A stretch of DNA of 64,000 nucleotides from Novosphingobium sp. (GTDB lineage: Bacteria > Pseudomonadota > Alphaproteobacteria > Sphingomonadales > Sphingomonadaceae). The stretch lies in NCBI RefSeq assembly GCF_027486195.1, contig NZ_JAIXPP010000051.1, positions 1 through 64,000 of the forward strand, in the 5' to 3' direction. The position numbers and the translations under genes are program-made. Below the pieces are notes generated by a model, which was not told the DNA's origin, did no database searches, and was given only the letters and a program-made list of their open reading frames with translations. Positions 37,920-46,674 of the stretch are shown here, piece after piece; the first letter of the stretch is position 1, and each line of letters opens with the position of its first letter.

Positions 37920-38549
37920 ATGACCCGCCTGCTAGCGCCCGGAAAACTCGTCATCGCCACCCACAACGCGGGCAAGCTGCGTGAAATCCGGGCGCTCTTG
38001 GCACCCTACGGCATGGACTGCCTCTCGGCGGGCGAACTCGGCCTGCCCGAACCCGCCGAGACGGGCACCACCTTTGCCGAAAACGCACTGATCAAGGCTC
38101 ACGCTTCGGCCAGCGCCTCGGGCCTGCCTGCATTGGCCGATGATTCCGGCCTCTGCGTCGCTGCGCTCGGCGGCGCTCCCGGCGTCTACACCGCCGATTG
38201 GGCCGAAGCCGCGCCCTACGAAGGCGGTCCGGGCCGCGATTGGTACATGGCGATGGGCAAGGTCGAGGGCAAACTTGCAGAGCTCGGCCCCGATACCGCG
38301 CGCGATTGCTGGTTTGCCTGCGTCCTCGCGCTCGCCTGGCCCGATGGCCGCGAGGCGGTGTTCGAAGGCCGCGCCACGGGCACGCTCACCTGGCCCCCGC
38401 GCGGCACGATGGGCTTCGGCTACGATCCGGTCTTCGTGCCCTCAGGCGATGCGCGCACCTTTGCCGAGCTGGACCCGGCCGAAAAGCACCGCATCAGCCA
38501 CCGCGCCGACGCTTTTTCGAAGCTGGTTTCGTCGGCTTTGACGGACTGA
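37920..38549 (+). CDS. rdgB: XTP/dITP diphosphatase (RdgB/HAM1)
   Basis: A house-cleaning pyrophosphatase that removes xanthosine and inosine triphosphates from the nucleotide pool. The 209-residue protein has the HAM1 landmarks VIATHNAGKLREIRALL, PETGTTFAENALIKA, LADDSGLCVAALGGAPGVY, and FGYDPVFVPSG with the closing AELDPAEKHRISHRADAF. It follows rph across the repeat. Its 3' end overlaps the convergent CAP-domain gene by 56 bases. Confidence 0.96.
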   Translation: MTRLLAPGKLVIATHNAGKLREIRALLAPYGMDCLSAGELGLPEPAETGTTFAENALIKAHASASASGLPALADDSGLCVAALGGAPGVYTADWAEAAPYEGGPGRDWYMAMGKVEGKLAELGPDTARDCWFACVLALAWPDGREAVFEGRATGTLTWPPRGTMGFGYDPVFVPSGDARTFAELDPAEKHRISHRADAFSKLVSSALTD

Positions 38550-39141
38550 CGGCCGCCGGAGCGACCGGCGCGGCAGTGACGGGAGCGGTAGCGGGGGCAG
38601 CAGCAGCCTTGTAGTCATAGGCTTGCTGCCCAATGACATTCCCAGCAGGGAAATAGCGGCACACCAGATAGTCGTTCTGCCGGTTGCTGGCGATCGCACA
38701 GCCCACTTCGCGCGTATCCTTCCACACGATCTGCGTATAGTGCCCCACATCTTCCCAGCGTCCTGTGGTCGAGACATCGGGAAACTTGCGCCGCTTGAAG
38801 AGCTTTCCCTCGTCGATGAAGAAGCCGATCATTTCTTCCGGGGTGTAATCATCCTTCGTGCCGGTCCAGAGGTTTTCCCCCTCCCCGCCATCGGCACCGA
38901 TCGGCGCGTGCTCGAACATGTCGGACACGGCGAGCGTCTGCGCCCACTTTTTCGCATGCTCCGCCAGCTTGGCGCTCCAGACGAGCGGCTTCACTCGCAG
39001 CCGCAGTCGCTCGGCATTCTGCACAGCAAGCAGCCGCGGTCCCACCGTCCCGACAGGCGTCACGGTCACCTGCGCCGCTGCCGGCTGCACGGCCATCACG
39101 GCAGCAAGAATAGTGATCGCAAGTGCTCGACTGCCCCACAT
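38494..39141 (-). CDS. Secreted CAP/SCP (PR-1-like) domain protein
   Basis: A 215-residue exported protein of the CAP superfamily. The signal peptide (residues 1-22, ALAITILAAVMAVQPAAA) is followed by the CAP core: AVQNAERLRLRVKPLVWSAKLAEHAKKWA, FEHAPIGADGGEGENLWTG, and GRWEDVGHYTQIVWKDTREVGCA with the HYTQIVW box and the catalytic-site-like histidine/glutamate set. A threonine/proline/alanine tail ends in lysines and arginines. I use the ATG at 39141, which has GGGGAAAG five bases upstream; a TTG at 39156 is also in frame. The bacterial role is not established. Confidence 0.88.
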   Translation of the reverse strand: MWGSRALAITILAAVMAVQPAAAQVTVTPVGTVGPRLLAVQNAERLRLRVKPLVWSAKLAEHAKKWAQTLAVSDMFEHAPIGADGGEGENLWTGTKDDYTPEEMIGFFIDEGKLFKRRKFPDVSTTGRWEDVGHYTQIVWKDTREVGCAIASNRQNDYLVCRYFPAGNVIGQQAYDYKAAAAPATAPVTAAPVAPAAVSPSKPTKPASKKRRRGG

Positions 39142-39203
39142 ATGCGCTTTCCCCAAGGCTTTGGCCCTTGACTTTACCCGCCCGACTCAGGCTGGAAAGA
39201 TGC

Positions 39204-40355
39204 ATGGCCTTCGCCCTTTATATCCACTGGCCATTCTGCCTCGCCAAGTGCCCATACTGCGACTTCAATAGCCATGTACGAGAGGGCATCGACGTCGACG
39301 TATGGCAGCGCGCGTTGCTTGCCGACATGGCTCATGAGGCGGCGCTGACGGGTGGCCGCGAGCTTACCTCGATCTTCTTCGGCGGCGGCACCCCGTCGCT
39401 CATGCCCCCTGCGCTGGTGGCCACATTGATCGAGGCCGCAGGCCGCCACTGGCGCTTTGCCGAGGACATCGAGATCTCGCTGGAGGCCAATCCCTCCTCG
39501 GTCGAGGCGGCCCGGTTCGCCGGGCTGGCCGAGGCCGGGATCAACCGCGTCTCGCTCGGCCTGCAGGCGCTGGGCGATGCCGCGCTGGTGTTCCTCGGCC
39601 GGCTCCACAATGCCGCTGAAGGCCTCGCCGCTCTCGATGTGGCGCAGCGCCATTTCCGCCGCGTGAGCTTCGATTTGATCTACGCCCGGCCCGATCACAC
39701 GCCCGCGCTGTGGGAGGCCGAACTCGCCCGCGCGCTGTCCTTCGGCACGGGTCATCTCTCGCTCTACCAGCTCACGATCGAGCCCGGCACGCGCTTCGCC
39801 ACGCTGGTGCGCGAGGGCCGCTTCACCCCGCTGGATGATGACATGGCGGGCGATCTCTTCGCCCTGACCCGCGAGCGCACGCTGGCCGCCGGCCTTCCGG
39901 CCTACGAGATCAGCAACCACGCCCGCCCGGGTGAGGAAAGCCGCCACAACCTCGTCTACTGGCGCTATCAGGACTATGTGGGGATCGGCCCCGGCGCCCA
40001 CGGCAGGCGCGGCGGCTTCGCCACGGTGCGCCACCGCAAGCCCGAAAATTTCCTCAAGGCCGTCAGCGCCCAGCACCACGGCATCGCCGAAATTCGCGAG
40101 CTTGGCATCCGCGAACAGGCCGCCGAAGCGCTCCTTATGGGCCTGCGCCTCGACGAAGGCATCGCGCCAGCCGCGCTGGCCCAGCGCTTCGGCCTTCCTG
40201 AAACCGATCTGATCGATCCTGCCAAGCGCGCATTCTACACCGCGCAAGGCCTGCTCAACGAACGCGCCGACCGCCTGATCGTGACCGATGCGGGCATGCC
40301 GCTGCTCGATGGCCTGCTGGCGGAGATTGTCCCCGCTGGACTCGTGGCGGCATGA
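39204..40355 (+). CDS. hemW: Radical SAM heme chaperone HemW
   Basis: A 383-residue radical SAM protein of the HemN-like family. The SAM cluster motif is CLAKCPYCDF (CxxxCxxC, about residue 16), followed by SIFFGGGTPSLM and the glycine-rich SAM contacts. The HNLVYWRYQDYVGIGPGAHG segment is the HNxxYW mark of HemW, a heme-binding chaperone that loads heme into respiratory enzymes rather than oxidising coproporphyrinogen. The ATG at 39204 follows GGAAAG. It overlaps xerC by four bases. Confidence 0.92.
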   Translation: MAFALYIHWPFCLAKCPYCDFNSHVREGIDVDVWQRALLADMAHEAALTGGRELTSIFFGGGTPSLMPPALVATLIEAAGRHWRFAEDIEISLEANPSSVEAARFAGLAEAGINRVSLGLQALGDAALVFLGRLHNAAEGLAALDVAQRHFRRVSFDLIYARPDHTPALWEAELARALSFGTGHLSLYQLTIEPGTRFATLVREGRFTPLDDDMAGDLFALTRERTLAAGLPAYEISNHARPGEESRHNLVYWRYQDYVGIGPGAHGRRGGFATVRHRKPENFLKAVSAQHHGIAEIRELGIREQAAEALLMGLRLDEGIAPAALAQRFGLPETDLIDPAKRAFYTAQGLLNERADRLIVTDAGMPLLDGLLAEIVPAGLVAA

Positions 40356-41245
40356 GCGCCCCCGATCTGCTCGAAGCCTGGCGCGATCACCTGGCGCTCG
40401 CCCGCCGCCGCTCGCCGCACACAGTGCTCGCCTATGTCGCGACCGCCGCGCGTTTGCTTGCCGCGTTGCCCCCGCCGCATGACTGGGCCACGCTCGCTCG
40501 CCTCGAAGTCGGCGATGTGCGCACGCAACTGGCGGCCCGCCGCGCCGATGGGATCGGCAACGTCTCCGCCGCGCGCGAACTCTCGGCCCTCAAGGCCTTC
40601 CTTGCCTTCGCCCGCACGCAGGTCGGTGGCGCGGATGCCCCGGCGCCGCGCCTGCGCGGCCCCCGGATCAAGAAAGGCCTGCCCCGCCCCGTCACGCCGG
40701 ACGACGCGGTGAATCTCGCCGCGATGGTCGAAGGCGAAGGCAGCGAACCGTGGATCGGCGCGCGCGACCGCGCGGTGCTGCTGCTGCTCTACGGCGCAGG
40801 CCTGCGCATTGCCGAGGCGCTGTCGCTCACCGCCGCCGCGCTGCCGCTGGCCGATGTACTGACCGTGACGGGCAAGGGCGGCCGCCAGCGCGTCGTCCCC
40901 ATCCTGCCCATCGTGAAAGCGGCGGTGGAGGACTATGCGGCCAAGGTCCCCTTCCCGCTCGCGCGCAGCGAGCCGCTGTTCCGGGGTGCCAAGGGCGGCC
41001 CGCTTGCCCAGGCCATGATCCAGCGCGCCGTCGCCCGCGCGCGTACCGTGCTCGGCCTGCCCGCCACGGCCACCCCCCACGCCCTGCGCCACAGCTTCGC
41101 GACGCATCTCCTTGGCGCGGGCGCAGACCTCAGGAGCCTGCAGGAACTCCTCGGCCACGCCAGCCTGTCCTCGACGCAGATCTACACCAAGGTCGATGCG
41201 GCAACGCTGCTCGACGTCTACCGAAATGCGCATCCGCGGGCCTGA
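40352..41245 (+). CDS. xerC: Tyrosine recombinase XerC
   Basis: A site-specific recombinase that resolves chromosome dimers at dif together with XerD. The 297-residue protein has an N-terminal SAM-like DNA-binding domain and a catalytic domain with the arginine in GAGLRIAEALSL, lysine in GKGGRQRVVP, the HALRHSFATHLL box, LLGHASLSSTQ and the nucleophilic tyrosine in IYTKVD. The ending LLDVYRNAHPRA is typical of XerC rather than XerD. The ATG overlaps the hemW stop (ATGA). No neighbouring mobile element suggests an integrase role. Confidence 0.88.
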   Translation: MSAPDLLEAWRDHLALARRRSPHTVLAYVATAARLLAALPPPHDWATLARLEVGDVRTQLAARRADGIGNVSAARELSALKAFLAFARTQVGGADAPAPRLRGPRIKKGLPRPVTPDDAVNLAAMVEGEGSEPWIGARDRAVLLLLYGAGLRIAEALSLTAAALPLADVLTVTGKGGRQRVVPILPIVKAAVEDYAAKVPFPLARSEPLFRGAKGGPLAQAMIQRAVARARTVLGLPATATPHALRHSFATHLLGAGADLRSLQELLGHASLSSTQIYTKVDAATLLDVYRNAHPRA

Positions 41246-41254
41246 GCCTGCCGC

Positions 41255-42673
41255 CTACTTCCCACCCGATCTTGGCAGCCGCAGCACCGCCATCAACCCG
41301 CCGAGATCCTCGCTCTCGCCCAGCGTGATCGATCCGCCATAAAGCTCGGCCACATCGCGCACGATCGCAAGGCCCAGCCCGGTGCCGGGCTTGCCGGTAT
41401 CGAGCCGCGCGCCGCGCGCAAACAGCTTGTCCTTGGCCTCATCCGGGATGCCCATCCCGTCGTCCTCGATCCAGATCTCGCAAGTCTTGGGATCATCCGG
41501 CACCGCATCGATCGTCACGAAGACCGAGCCGCCGCCATACTTGGCCGCGTTCTCGATCAGATTGCCGAGGATTTCGTCGAGGTCCTGCCGCTCGATCGCG
41601 ACGCTGGCCTCGCGGTTGCCGTCCATATCGAAGCGCACTTGCGGATAGAGCCGCACGACTGCGCGCTCCACCGCTTCGGCGCTCTCGCCCACGCTGGCGC
41701 GCGAAAGCCCCGTCGCGCGGCGGCCCACGGCACGGGCGCGGGCAAGGTGGTGATCGACCTGCCGGCGCATCACCGCCGCCTCGCGGATCACGGTGTCGGA
41801 AAGGTCATCCGCCTTCGCCGTCGCCGCGTTCATCACCACCGTCAGCGGGGTCTTGAGCGCATGGGCGAGGTTGCCGGCATGGGTGCGCGCCTCTTCGGCC
41901 TGCCGCTCCGAATGCGCAAGCAGCGCGTTGATTTCCTCGACCAGCGGCTGGACTTCCAGCGGCAGCGGCTCATCCACTCGCCGCGCCTGCCCCTCGCGCA
42001 TGTCGGCAATCGCGCGGCGGACCCGGCGCCAGGGGCCAAGGCCGTAATAGGTCTGCAGCGCCGCCATGGTGATGAGGCCGAGCGCCAGCACCACGAACGA
42101 CCAGATCAGGATCGCCCGGATCCGCCGGATCTGCGCGTCGAGATCGCTGCGGCTCGCCGCCACGGCAAACTGCCAGTTGATCTGGCTACCGGGCAGGATG
42201 ACCGACCGCTCGATGATGCGCAGCCGCTCCTCGCCGAACTGCTCGCTATCATAGACATGAGGCGCGCCATCGAAGTGATCGCCCTTGAGCTTGAGCGTGC
42301 GGTCCCACAGCGAGCGCGAGGGGAAATCCTCGTGCCCCTTGCCGCTGATCTGCCAGTAAAGGCCGCTATTGGGCTCAAGGAAGCGCTGGTCGCCCAGTGC
42401 CCGGTTGAAAAACACTTCGCCGTCCGGCCCGATTTCCGCCGAGCCCACCATGGCAGTGAGCATATAGCCGAGCTGGTCGTCGAAATTGCGGGTGGCAAGC
42501 CCGGTCATCGTCCGGTCGAGCGCCAGACCGCCACCGAGCAGCAGCACCGAAATCCACGCCACCGCAATCAGCAGCATGCGCCGCGAAAGCGATCCTGTGT
42601 GGGGCGCCGTGGCAGGCTGCACCTCAGGCGCCGCAGCAGGAGTTTCCCCGGGGGCAATCACGCTGTGTTCCAC
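41255..42673 (-). CDS. Membrane sensor histidine kinase (PhoQ/FeuQ-like)
   Basis: A 472-residue sensor kinase. A proline/alanine-rich cytosolic start leads to membrane helix 1 (about 32-52), a periplasmic sensor of some 110 residues, helix 2 (about 185-205), a HAMP-like linker, and a kinase core with the H box NLAHALKTPLTVV and HATPase boxes IENAAKYGGG, EDDGMGIPDE and GTGLGLAIV. All catalytic residues are present, unlike the kinase-like protein at the window start. It lies 20 bases after its partner regulator gene in one operon with the PepSY gene upstream of that pair. Confidence 0.92.
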   Translation of the reverse strand: MEHSVIAPGETPAAAPEVQPATAPHTGSLSRRMLLIAVAWISVLLLGGGLALDRTMTGLATRNFDDQLGYMLTAMVGSAEIGPDGEVFFNRALGDQRFLEPNSGLYWQISGKGHEDFPSRSLWDRTLKLKGDHFDGAPHVYDSEQFGEERLRIIERSVILPGSQINWQFAVAASRSDLDAQIRRIRAILIWSFVVLALGLITMAALQTYYGLGPWRRVRRAIADMREGQARRVDEPLPLEVQPLVEEINALLAHSERQAEEARTHAGNLAHALKTPLTVVMNAATAKADDLSDTVIREAAVMRRQVDHHLARARAVGRRATGLSRASVGESAEAVERAVVRLYPQVRFDMDGNREASVAIERQDLDEILGNLIENAAKYGGGSVFVTIDAVPDDPKTCEIWIEDDGMGIPDEAKDKLFARGARLDTGKPGTGLGLAIVRDVAELYGGSITLGESEDLGGLMAVLRLPRSGGK

Positions 42674-42693
42674 GCCGTGCGCCCCTTGGCCGT

Positions 42694-43371
42694 TCAGCCG
42701 CGCCCGCCGTGCGCCGGGTCGTCGAGGCTGTAGCCAAGCCCGCGGATGGTGGTGATCACATCAGGCCCCAGCTTTTTGCGGATGCGCGTCACGAACACCT
42801 CGATCGTGTTGGAATCGCGGTCGAAATCTTGATCGTAGATATGTTCGATCAGCTCGGTACGGCTTACCACCTTGCCCTTGTGGTGGAGCAGGTACGAGAG
42901 CAGCTTGTATTCCTGCGCCGTCAGCTTCACCGGCTCGCCATCGAGCGTCACGCGGCCCGAACGCGTATCGAGCCGCACCCCGCCAGCGATCAGTTCCGAC
43001 GAGGAATTGCCCGAAGCGCGGCGGATCAGCGCGCGCAGGCGGGCAATCAGTTCCTCGCTCTGGAACGGCTTGGCGAGATAGTCGTCGGCACCTGCATCGA
43101 GCCCCGCCACCTTGTCGGACCAGCTGTCACGCGCGGTCAGCACCAGCACCGGGAACTTGCGCCCCTCCTTGCGCCACATGCCCAGCACCGTCAGCCCGTC
43201 GATCTCCGGCAGGCCCAGATCGAGGATCACCGCGTCATAGTCCTCGGTCGAGCCCATGAAATGGCCGTCCTCGCCGTCGACCGAAAGATCGACAGCATAG
43301 CCGTTGGCTTCGAGCGTGGACTTGAGCTGCTTGCCGAGGGTCGGTTCATCCTCGACGATCAGAATGCGCAT
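42694..43371 (-). CDS. OmpR-family response regulator (PhoP/FeuP-like)
   Basis: A 225-residue two-domain regulator. The receiver has its acidic pair in LIVEDEP, the phosphoacceptor aspartate in AVILDLGLPEIDG and the lysine in YLAKPFQ; the winged-helix domain follows (LTAQEYKLLSYLLHHKGKVV, then RDSNTIEVFVTRIRKKLG and IRGLGYSL). It partners the kinase gene 20 bases downstream. Upstream lie a dispersed repeat and the PepSY gene on the same strand. Confidence 0.95.
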   Translation of the reverse strand: MRILIVEDEPTLGKQLKSTLEANGYAVDLSVDGEDGHFMGSTEDYDAVILDLGLPEIDGLTVLGMWRKEGRKFPVLVLTARDSWSDKVAGLDAGADDYLAKPFQSEELIARLRALIRRASGNSSSELIAGGVRLDTRSGRVTLDGEPVKLTAQEYKLLSYLLHHKGKVVSRTELIEHIYDQDFDRDSNTIEVFVTRIRKKLGPDVITTIRGLGYSLDDPAHGGRG

Positions 43372-43491
43372 CGTTTGCCCCTTGCTGTACCCGCTGCGGG
43401 CGGGACCAATCTTCGTGGAGCTTGATGGAGCGACAAACCTGAACGGTCAAGGAACAGGCCCGGTTTGTCGTCAAGGCCAAGGACCAGAAGG

Positions 43492-43639
43492 GGATTCTCG
43501 CAGAGACGCGAAGGAAAAGGAGACCGCGAAGCGGACTAAATGCGCCAAAGGCATCCGATTCCAGACAAAGCCACCAGGTCAATTTGCTGGGCAACCTCTT
43601 TGCGCTCTCCCCTTTCTCTCTGCGTCTCTGCGAGAAATC
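43492..43639. repeat. CGCAGAGG-type inverted repeat element, third copy
   Basis: Ends GATTCTCGCAGAGACGCGAA and CTCTGCGTCTCTGCGAGAAATC form an imperfect inverted repeat around about 100 unrelated bases. It lies in the 287 bases between the response regulator and the PepSY gene (43372-43658), which hold no gene. Confidence 0.78.
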
Positions 43640-43658
43640 AGAAAGATAAAGCAGCCGC

Positions 43659-43976
43659 TCAGTGCGATTCGCCCAGGATCTGCCCCGTGCGCGCGTCGAC
43701 ATCCACAAACACGACCCGCCCGTCCTGAATGAACTTCAGCCGATAGGCCATCGCGGTCGGATCGTACTCGGGGCCGAGGTACTGCATGCCCCGCTTGGTC
43801 GGCAGCACCCGCGCCTCGATCTCGCGCAGCGAACGCACGTTGCCGTTGCGCAGATCGAGCCGCGCCTCGCGCTGTTCGTCAGCGCGGCGCTGCTGCGCAT
43901 CGGCCGCAGGGGCGAGCGAAACGAGGAGGCCAAGGGTGAAGATTGCTGAAGTTGCGCGCATGATGCGAAGCGCCAT
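43659..43976 (-). CDS. Exported PepSY-domain protein
   Basis: A 105-residue periplasmic protein. A signal peptide (about residues 1-27, ending APAADAQQ) precedes a short acidic/basic stretch and a PepSY-like domain (SLREIEARVLPTKRGMQYLG, then YRLKFIQDGRVVFVDVDARTGQIL). Such proteins commonly sit with PhoPQ-like pairs and may modulate the sensor or inhibit periplasmic proteases. The ATG at 43976 is chosen; one at 43961 is possible. It lies upstream of the regulator and kinase genes on the same strand, separated by a repeat element. Confidence 0.82.
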   Translation of the reverse strand: MALRIMRATSAIFTLGLLVSLAPAADAQQRRADEQREARLDLRNGNVRSLREIEARVLPTKRGMQYLGPEYDPTAMAYRLKFIQDGRVVFVDVDARTGQILGESH

Positions 43977-44125
43977 AACCTGCGGCCTTTGAATAGCTTG
44001 TGAACGCGCGGGCGGGGTCCCCACCCCATGACCGCTTCCCTGTAGGGTCACTATGGCAGATCAGGCGAGCGAGTGCCAAGCTGATACTGGACCGCGCCGC
44101 GCCGCGCCGCTAAGCGCGGCCCATC

Positions 44126-45919
44126 ATGGCAGCAGCACCAATCCTCAGCTGGGAAGGCCTCGGCCTCAACCAGGGCACAAGCTGGCTGTTCCGCGATCTC
44201 GATATCCAGATCGGCCCGCGTGACCGGCTTGCCCTCATCGGCCGCAACGGCGCGGGGAAAACCACGCTGCTCAAGCTGCTTTCGGGCGAAGTCGAGGGCG
44301 ACAAGGGCACCCGCTCGGTCCAACCAGGCACGCGCGTGGTCACGCTGGAGCAGGACCCGTTCTTCACCGGCTTTGAAACCCTCATGGACTTCGCGCTTTC
44401 GGGCAAGGACGCCCCGCCGCGCCACGAAGTCGAATCCATCGCCGGACAGCTCGGCATCGACCTTTCCCGCAAGGCCGACAGCGCCTCGGGCGGTGAACGC
44501 CGCCGTGCGGCGCTGGCCCGCGCGCTCGCCAGTGAGCCCGATCTGCTGCTGCTGGACGAGCCGACCAACCACCTCGATCTCGCCGCAATCGAATGGCTCG
44601 AATCCTGGCTCCAGCGCTACAACGGCGCCTTCGTCGTCATCAGCCACGACCGCACGTTCCTCGAACGCCTGACCAAGGCCACGCTCTGGCTCGATCGCGG
44701 TTCGCTCCGCCGCCGCGAGATCGGCTTCGGCGGATACGAAGCGTGGATGGAAGCCGTCTACGCCGAAGAGGCCCGCGCCGCCGACAAGCTCGATGCCAAG
44801 CTCAAGATCGAAGCCCACTGGCTCGAACGCGGCGTCACCGCGCGGCGCAAGCGCAACATGGGCCGCCTCGAAAAGCTCTGGGAAATGCGCGCCACCCGCG
44901 CCGCGATGCTCAGCCCGCAAGGCGCGGCCAAGCTCACCCTCGCCAGCGACGATGCCAAGAGCAAGGCGGTGATCGTCGCGGACAAGATCACCAAGCGCTT
45001 TGGCGAGCGGGTCATCGTGAAAGACTTCAGCCTGCGGATCACCCGCAAGGACCGCATCGGCCTCGTCGGCGCGAACGGCGCGGGCAAGACGACGCTCCTG
45101 AAACTCCTCACCGGCGAACTGGAGGCCGACAGCGGCACCGTCACGCTGGCGAAAACGCTCACCCCCGTCGTGATCGACCAGCAGCGCAGCCTGATGTCGC
45201 CCGAGAAGCGCATCCGCGATGTGGTGGCCGAAGGCAGCGACTGGATCGACGTGCAAGGGGTGCGCAAGCACATCCACGGCTATCTCAAGGACTTCCTGTT
45301 CGATCCCGGCATGGTCGAGGCACGCGTCGGTACGCTCTCAGGCGGCGAACGCTCGCGGCTCCTCCTCGCGCGCGAATTTGCCCGCCCCTCGAACCTCCTC
45401 GTGCTCGACGAGCCGACCAACGACCTCGATCTCGAAACACTCGACCTCCTGCAGGAAGTCATTTCGGACTACGACGGCACCGTGCTGATCGTCAGCCACG
45501 ACCGCGATTTCCTTGATCGCACCGTCACGATCACGCTCGGCATGGACGGCTCGGGCAAAGTCGATGTCGTCGCGGGCGGCTATGCCGATTGGGAAAAGCA
45601 GCGCAAACAGCGCCTCGCTGGCAAGCCCGTCGCGCGCGAAACGGCAGACAAACCCGCCGCCGCGCCGTCGCCGCCCCCACCACCCAAGAAGGCCAAGCTA
45701 ACCTACAAGGACCAGCGCGACTACGAGATCCTCCCGGATCGCATCGCCGAACTGGAAAAGGCCATCGCCCGCGACGAAGCCGCGCTGGCCGATCCCGACC
45801 TCTACACCAAGAACCCCACCCGCTTCGCTGCGCTGACTGCCGGGCTGGACAAGGCGCGCGCGGAGAAGGACGCAGCGGAAGAACGCTGGCTGGAACTGGC
45901 GGAGATGGTGGAGGGCTAG
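44126..45919 (+). CDS. ABC-F family ATP-binding protein (Uup-like)
   Basis: A 597-residue soluble protein with two ABC cassettes and no membrane domain. Cassette 1 has Walker A GRNGAGKTT, signature SASGGERRRAAL and Walker B LLLDEPTNHLDL; cassette 2 has GANGAGKTT, LSGGERSRLLL and VLDEPTNDLDL. A basic linker joins them, and a proline-rich hinge leads to a C-terminal coiled coil (about 520-597) of the Uup type. ABC-F proteins act on the ribosome; the Uup branch also influences DNA stability. The next gene begins 32 bases downstream. Confidence 0.93.
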   Translation: MAAAPILSWEGLGLNQGTSWLFRDLDIQIGPRDRLALIGRNGAGKTTLLKLLSGEVEGDKGTRSVQPGTRVVTLEQDPFFTGFETLMDFALSGKDAPPRHEVESIAGQLGIDLSRKADSASGGERRRAALARALASEPDLLLLDEPTNHLDLAAIEWLESWLQRYNGAFVVISHDRTFLERLTKATLWLDRGSLRRREIGFGGYEAWMEAVYAEEARAADKLDAKLKIEAHWLERGVTARRKRNMGRLEKLWEMRATRAAMLSPQGAAKLTLASDDAKSKAVIVADKITKRFGERVIVKDFSLRITRKDRIGLVGANGAGKTTLLKLLTGELEADSGTVTLAKTLTPVVIDQQRSLMSPEKRIRDVVAEGSDWIDVQGVRKHIHGYLKDFLFDPGMVEARVGTLSGGERSRLLLAREFARPSNLLVLDEPTNDLDLETLDLLQEVISDYDGTVLIVSHDRDFLDRTVTITLGMDGSGKVDVVAGGYADWEKQRKQRLAGKPVARETADKPAAAPSPPPPPKKAKLTYKDQRDYEILPDRIAELEKAIARDEAALADPDLYTKNPTRFAALTAGLDKARAEKDAAEERWLELAEMVEG

Positions 45920-45951
45920 CCCTTGGTCAGATCCGTGGGTACCACCCCCAC

Positions 45952-46674
45952 GTGATCCACATCCCCACGTCCCCCTGGTTCCACTATCTCGGCGATCTCT
46001 CGGCTTGGCTCGTCGCCTTTCTCGGCGGCAGGTGGGTCTACCAGCGCCGTCGCGCCAACGTCGAGCAGCTCGCGCGGCAGACCGCGCCTGATTACTTCAT
46101 CAGCCTCGCACTCGGCGCGGCGGCGGGTGCATGGTTGCTGGGTTCGCTCAACACACTTCAGCAAGCCCGGCCCACGCTCTCGCACTCGGTCGCGGGCGCG
46201 CTGGCCGGAGCAATCGTCGCCGTCGAGCTCTGGAAATGGCTGCGCGGTGTGCGCGGATCGACCGGCGGGCCCTTCGTCATTCCGCTCACGCTCGGCATCA
46301 TGGTCGGCCGCCTCGGCTGCCTCTTCGCCGGTCTTCCCGATCAGACCTTCGGCATCCCCACCAGCCTGCCCTGGGGCGTCGATCTGGGCGATGGCATCGC
46401 GCGCCATCCCGTCCAGATCTACGAATCGCTCGCGATGCTGGCATTCCTTATCATCTATTGGCGCGCGCTCACCCGCGAACGCGCCTGGGCCACGCGCCAC
46501 GGCTTCCATGCCTTCGTGCTGTTCTATGCGGTGCAGCGATTTGCGTGGGAGTTCTTCAAGCCCTATCCAAAGATCCTCGGCCCGTTAAACGTGTTCAACT
46601 TGGCCATGATCGGACTGATAGTTTATGCCCTCGTCTGGATCGCACGTGGAAACGACCGTCCTGCCAGCGCCTGA
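45952..46674 (+). CDS. Lgt-like integral membrane protein (divergent prolipoprotein diacylglyceryl transferase family)
   Basis: A 240-residue membrane protein with about seven helices, starting at a GTG (no other start is in frame nearby). It keeps the Lgt core VGRLGCLFAGLPDQTFGIPT, RHPVQIYESLAMLAFLIIYW and the late FAWEFFKPYPKILGPLN. The GRIGN-type asparagine/glutamate of true Lgt reads GRLGCLFAG, and the usual HGG-rich loop before it is missing (RGSTGGPFVIP). A lipid-transferring activity on a substrate other than prolipoprotein is plausible. Its 3' end overlaps the start of the radical SAM gene by 50 bases, which points to tight co-translation. Confidence 0.78.
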   Translation: MIHIPTSPWFHYLGDLSAWLVAFLGGRWVYQRRRANVEQLARQTAPDYFISLALGAAAGAWLLGSLNTLQQARPTLSHSVAGALAGAIVAVELWKWLRGVRGSTGGPFVIPLTLGIMVGRLGCLFAGLPDQTFGIPTSLPWGVDLGDGIARHPVQIYESLAMLAFLIIYWRALTRERAWATRHGFHAFVLFYAVQRFAWEFFKPYPKILGPLNVFNLAMIGLIVYALVWIARGNDRPASA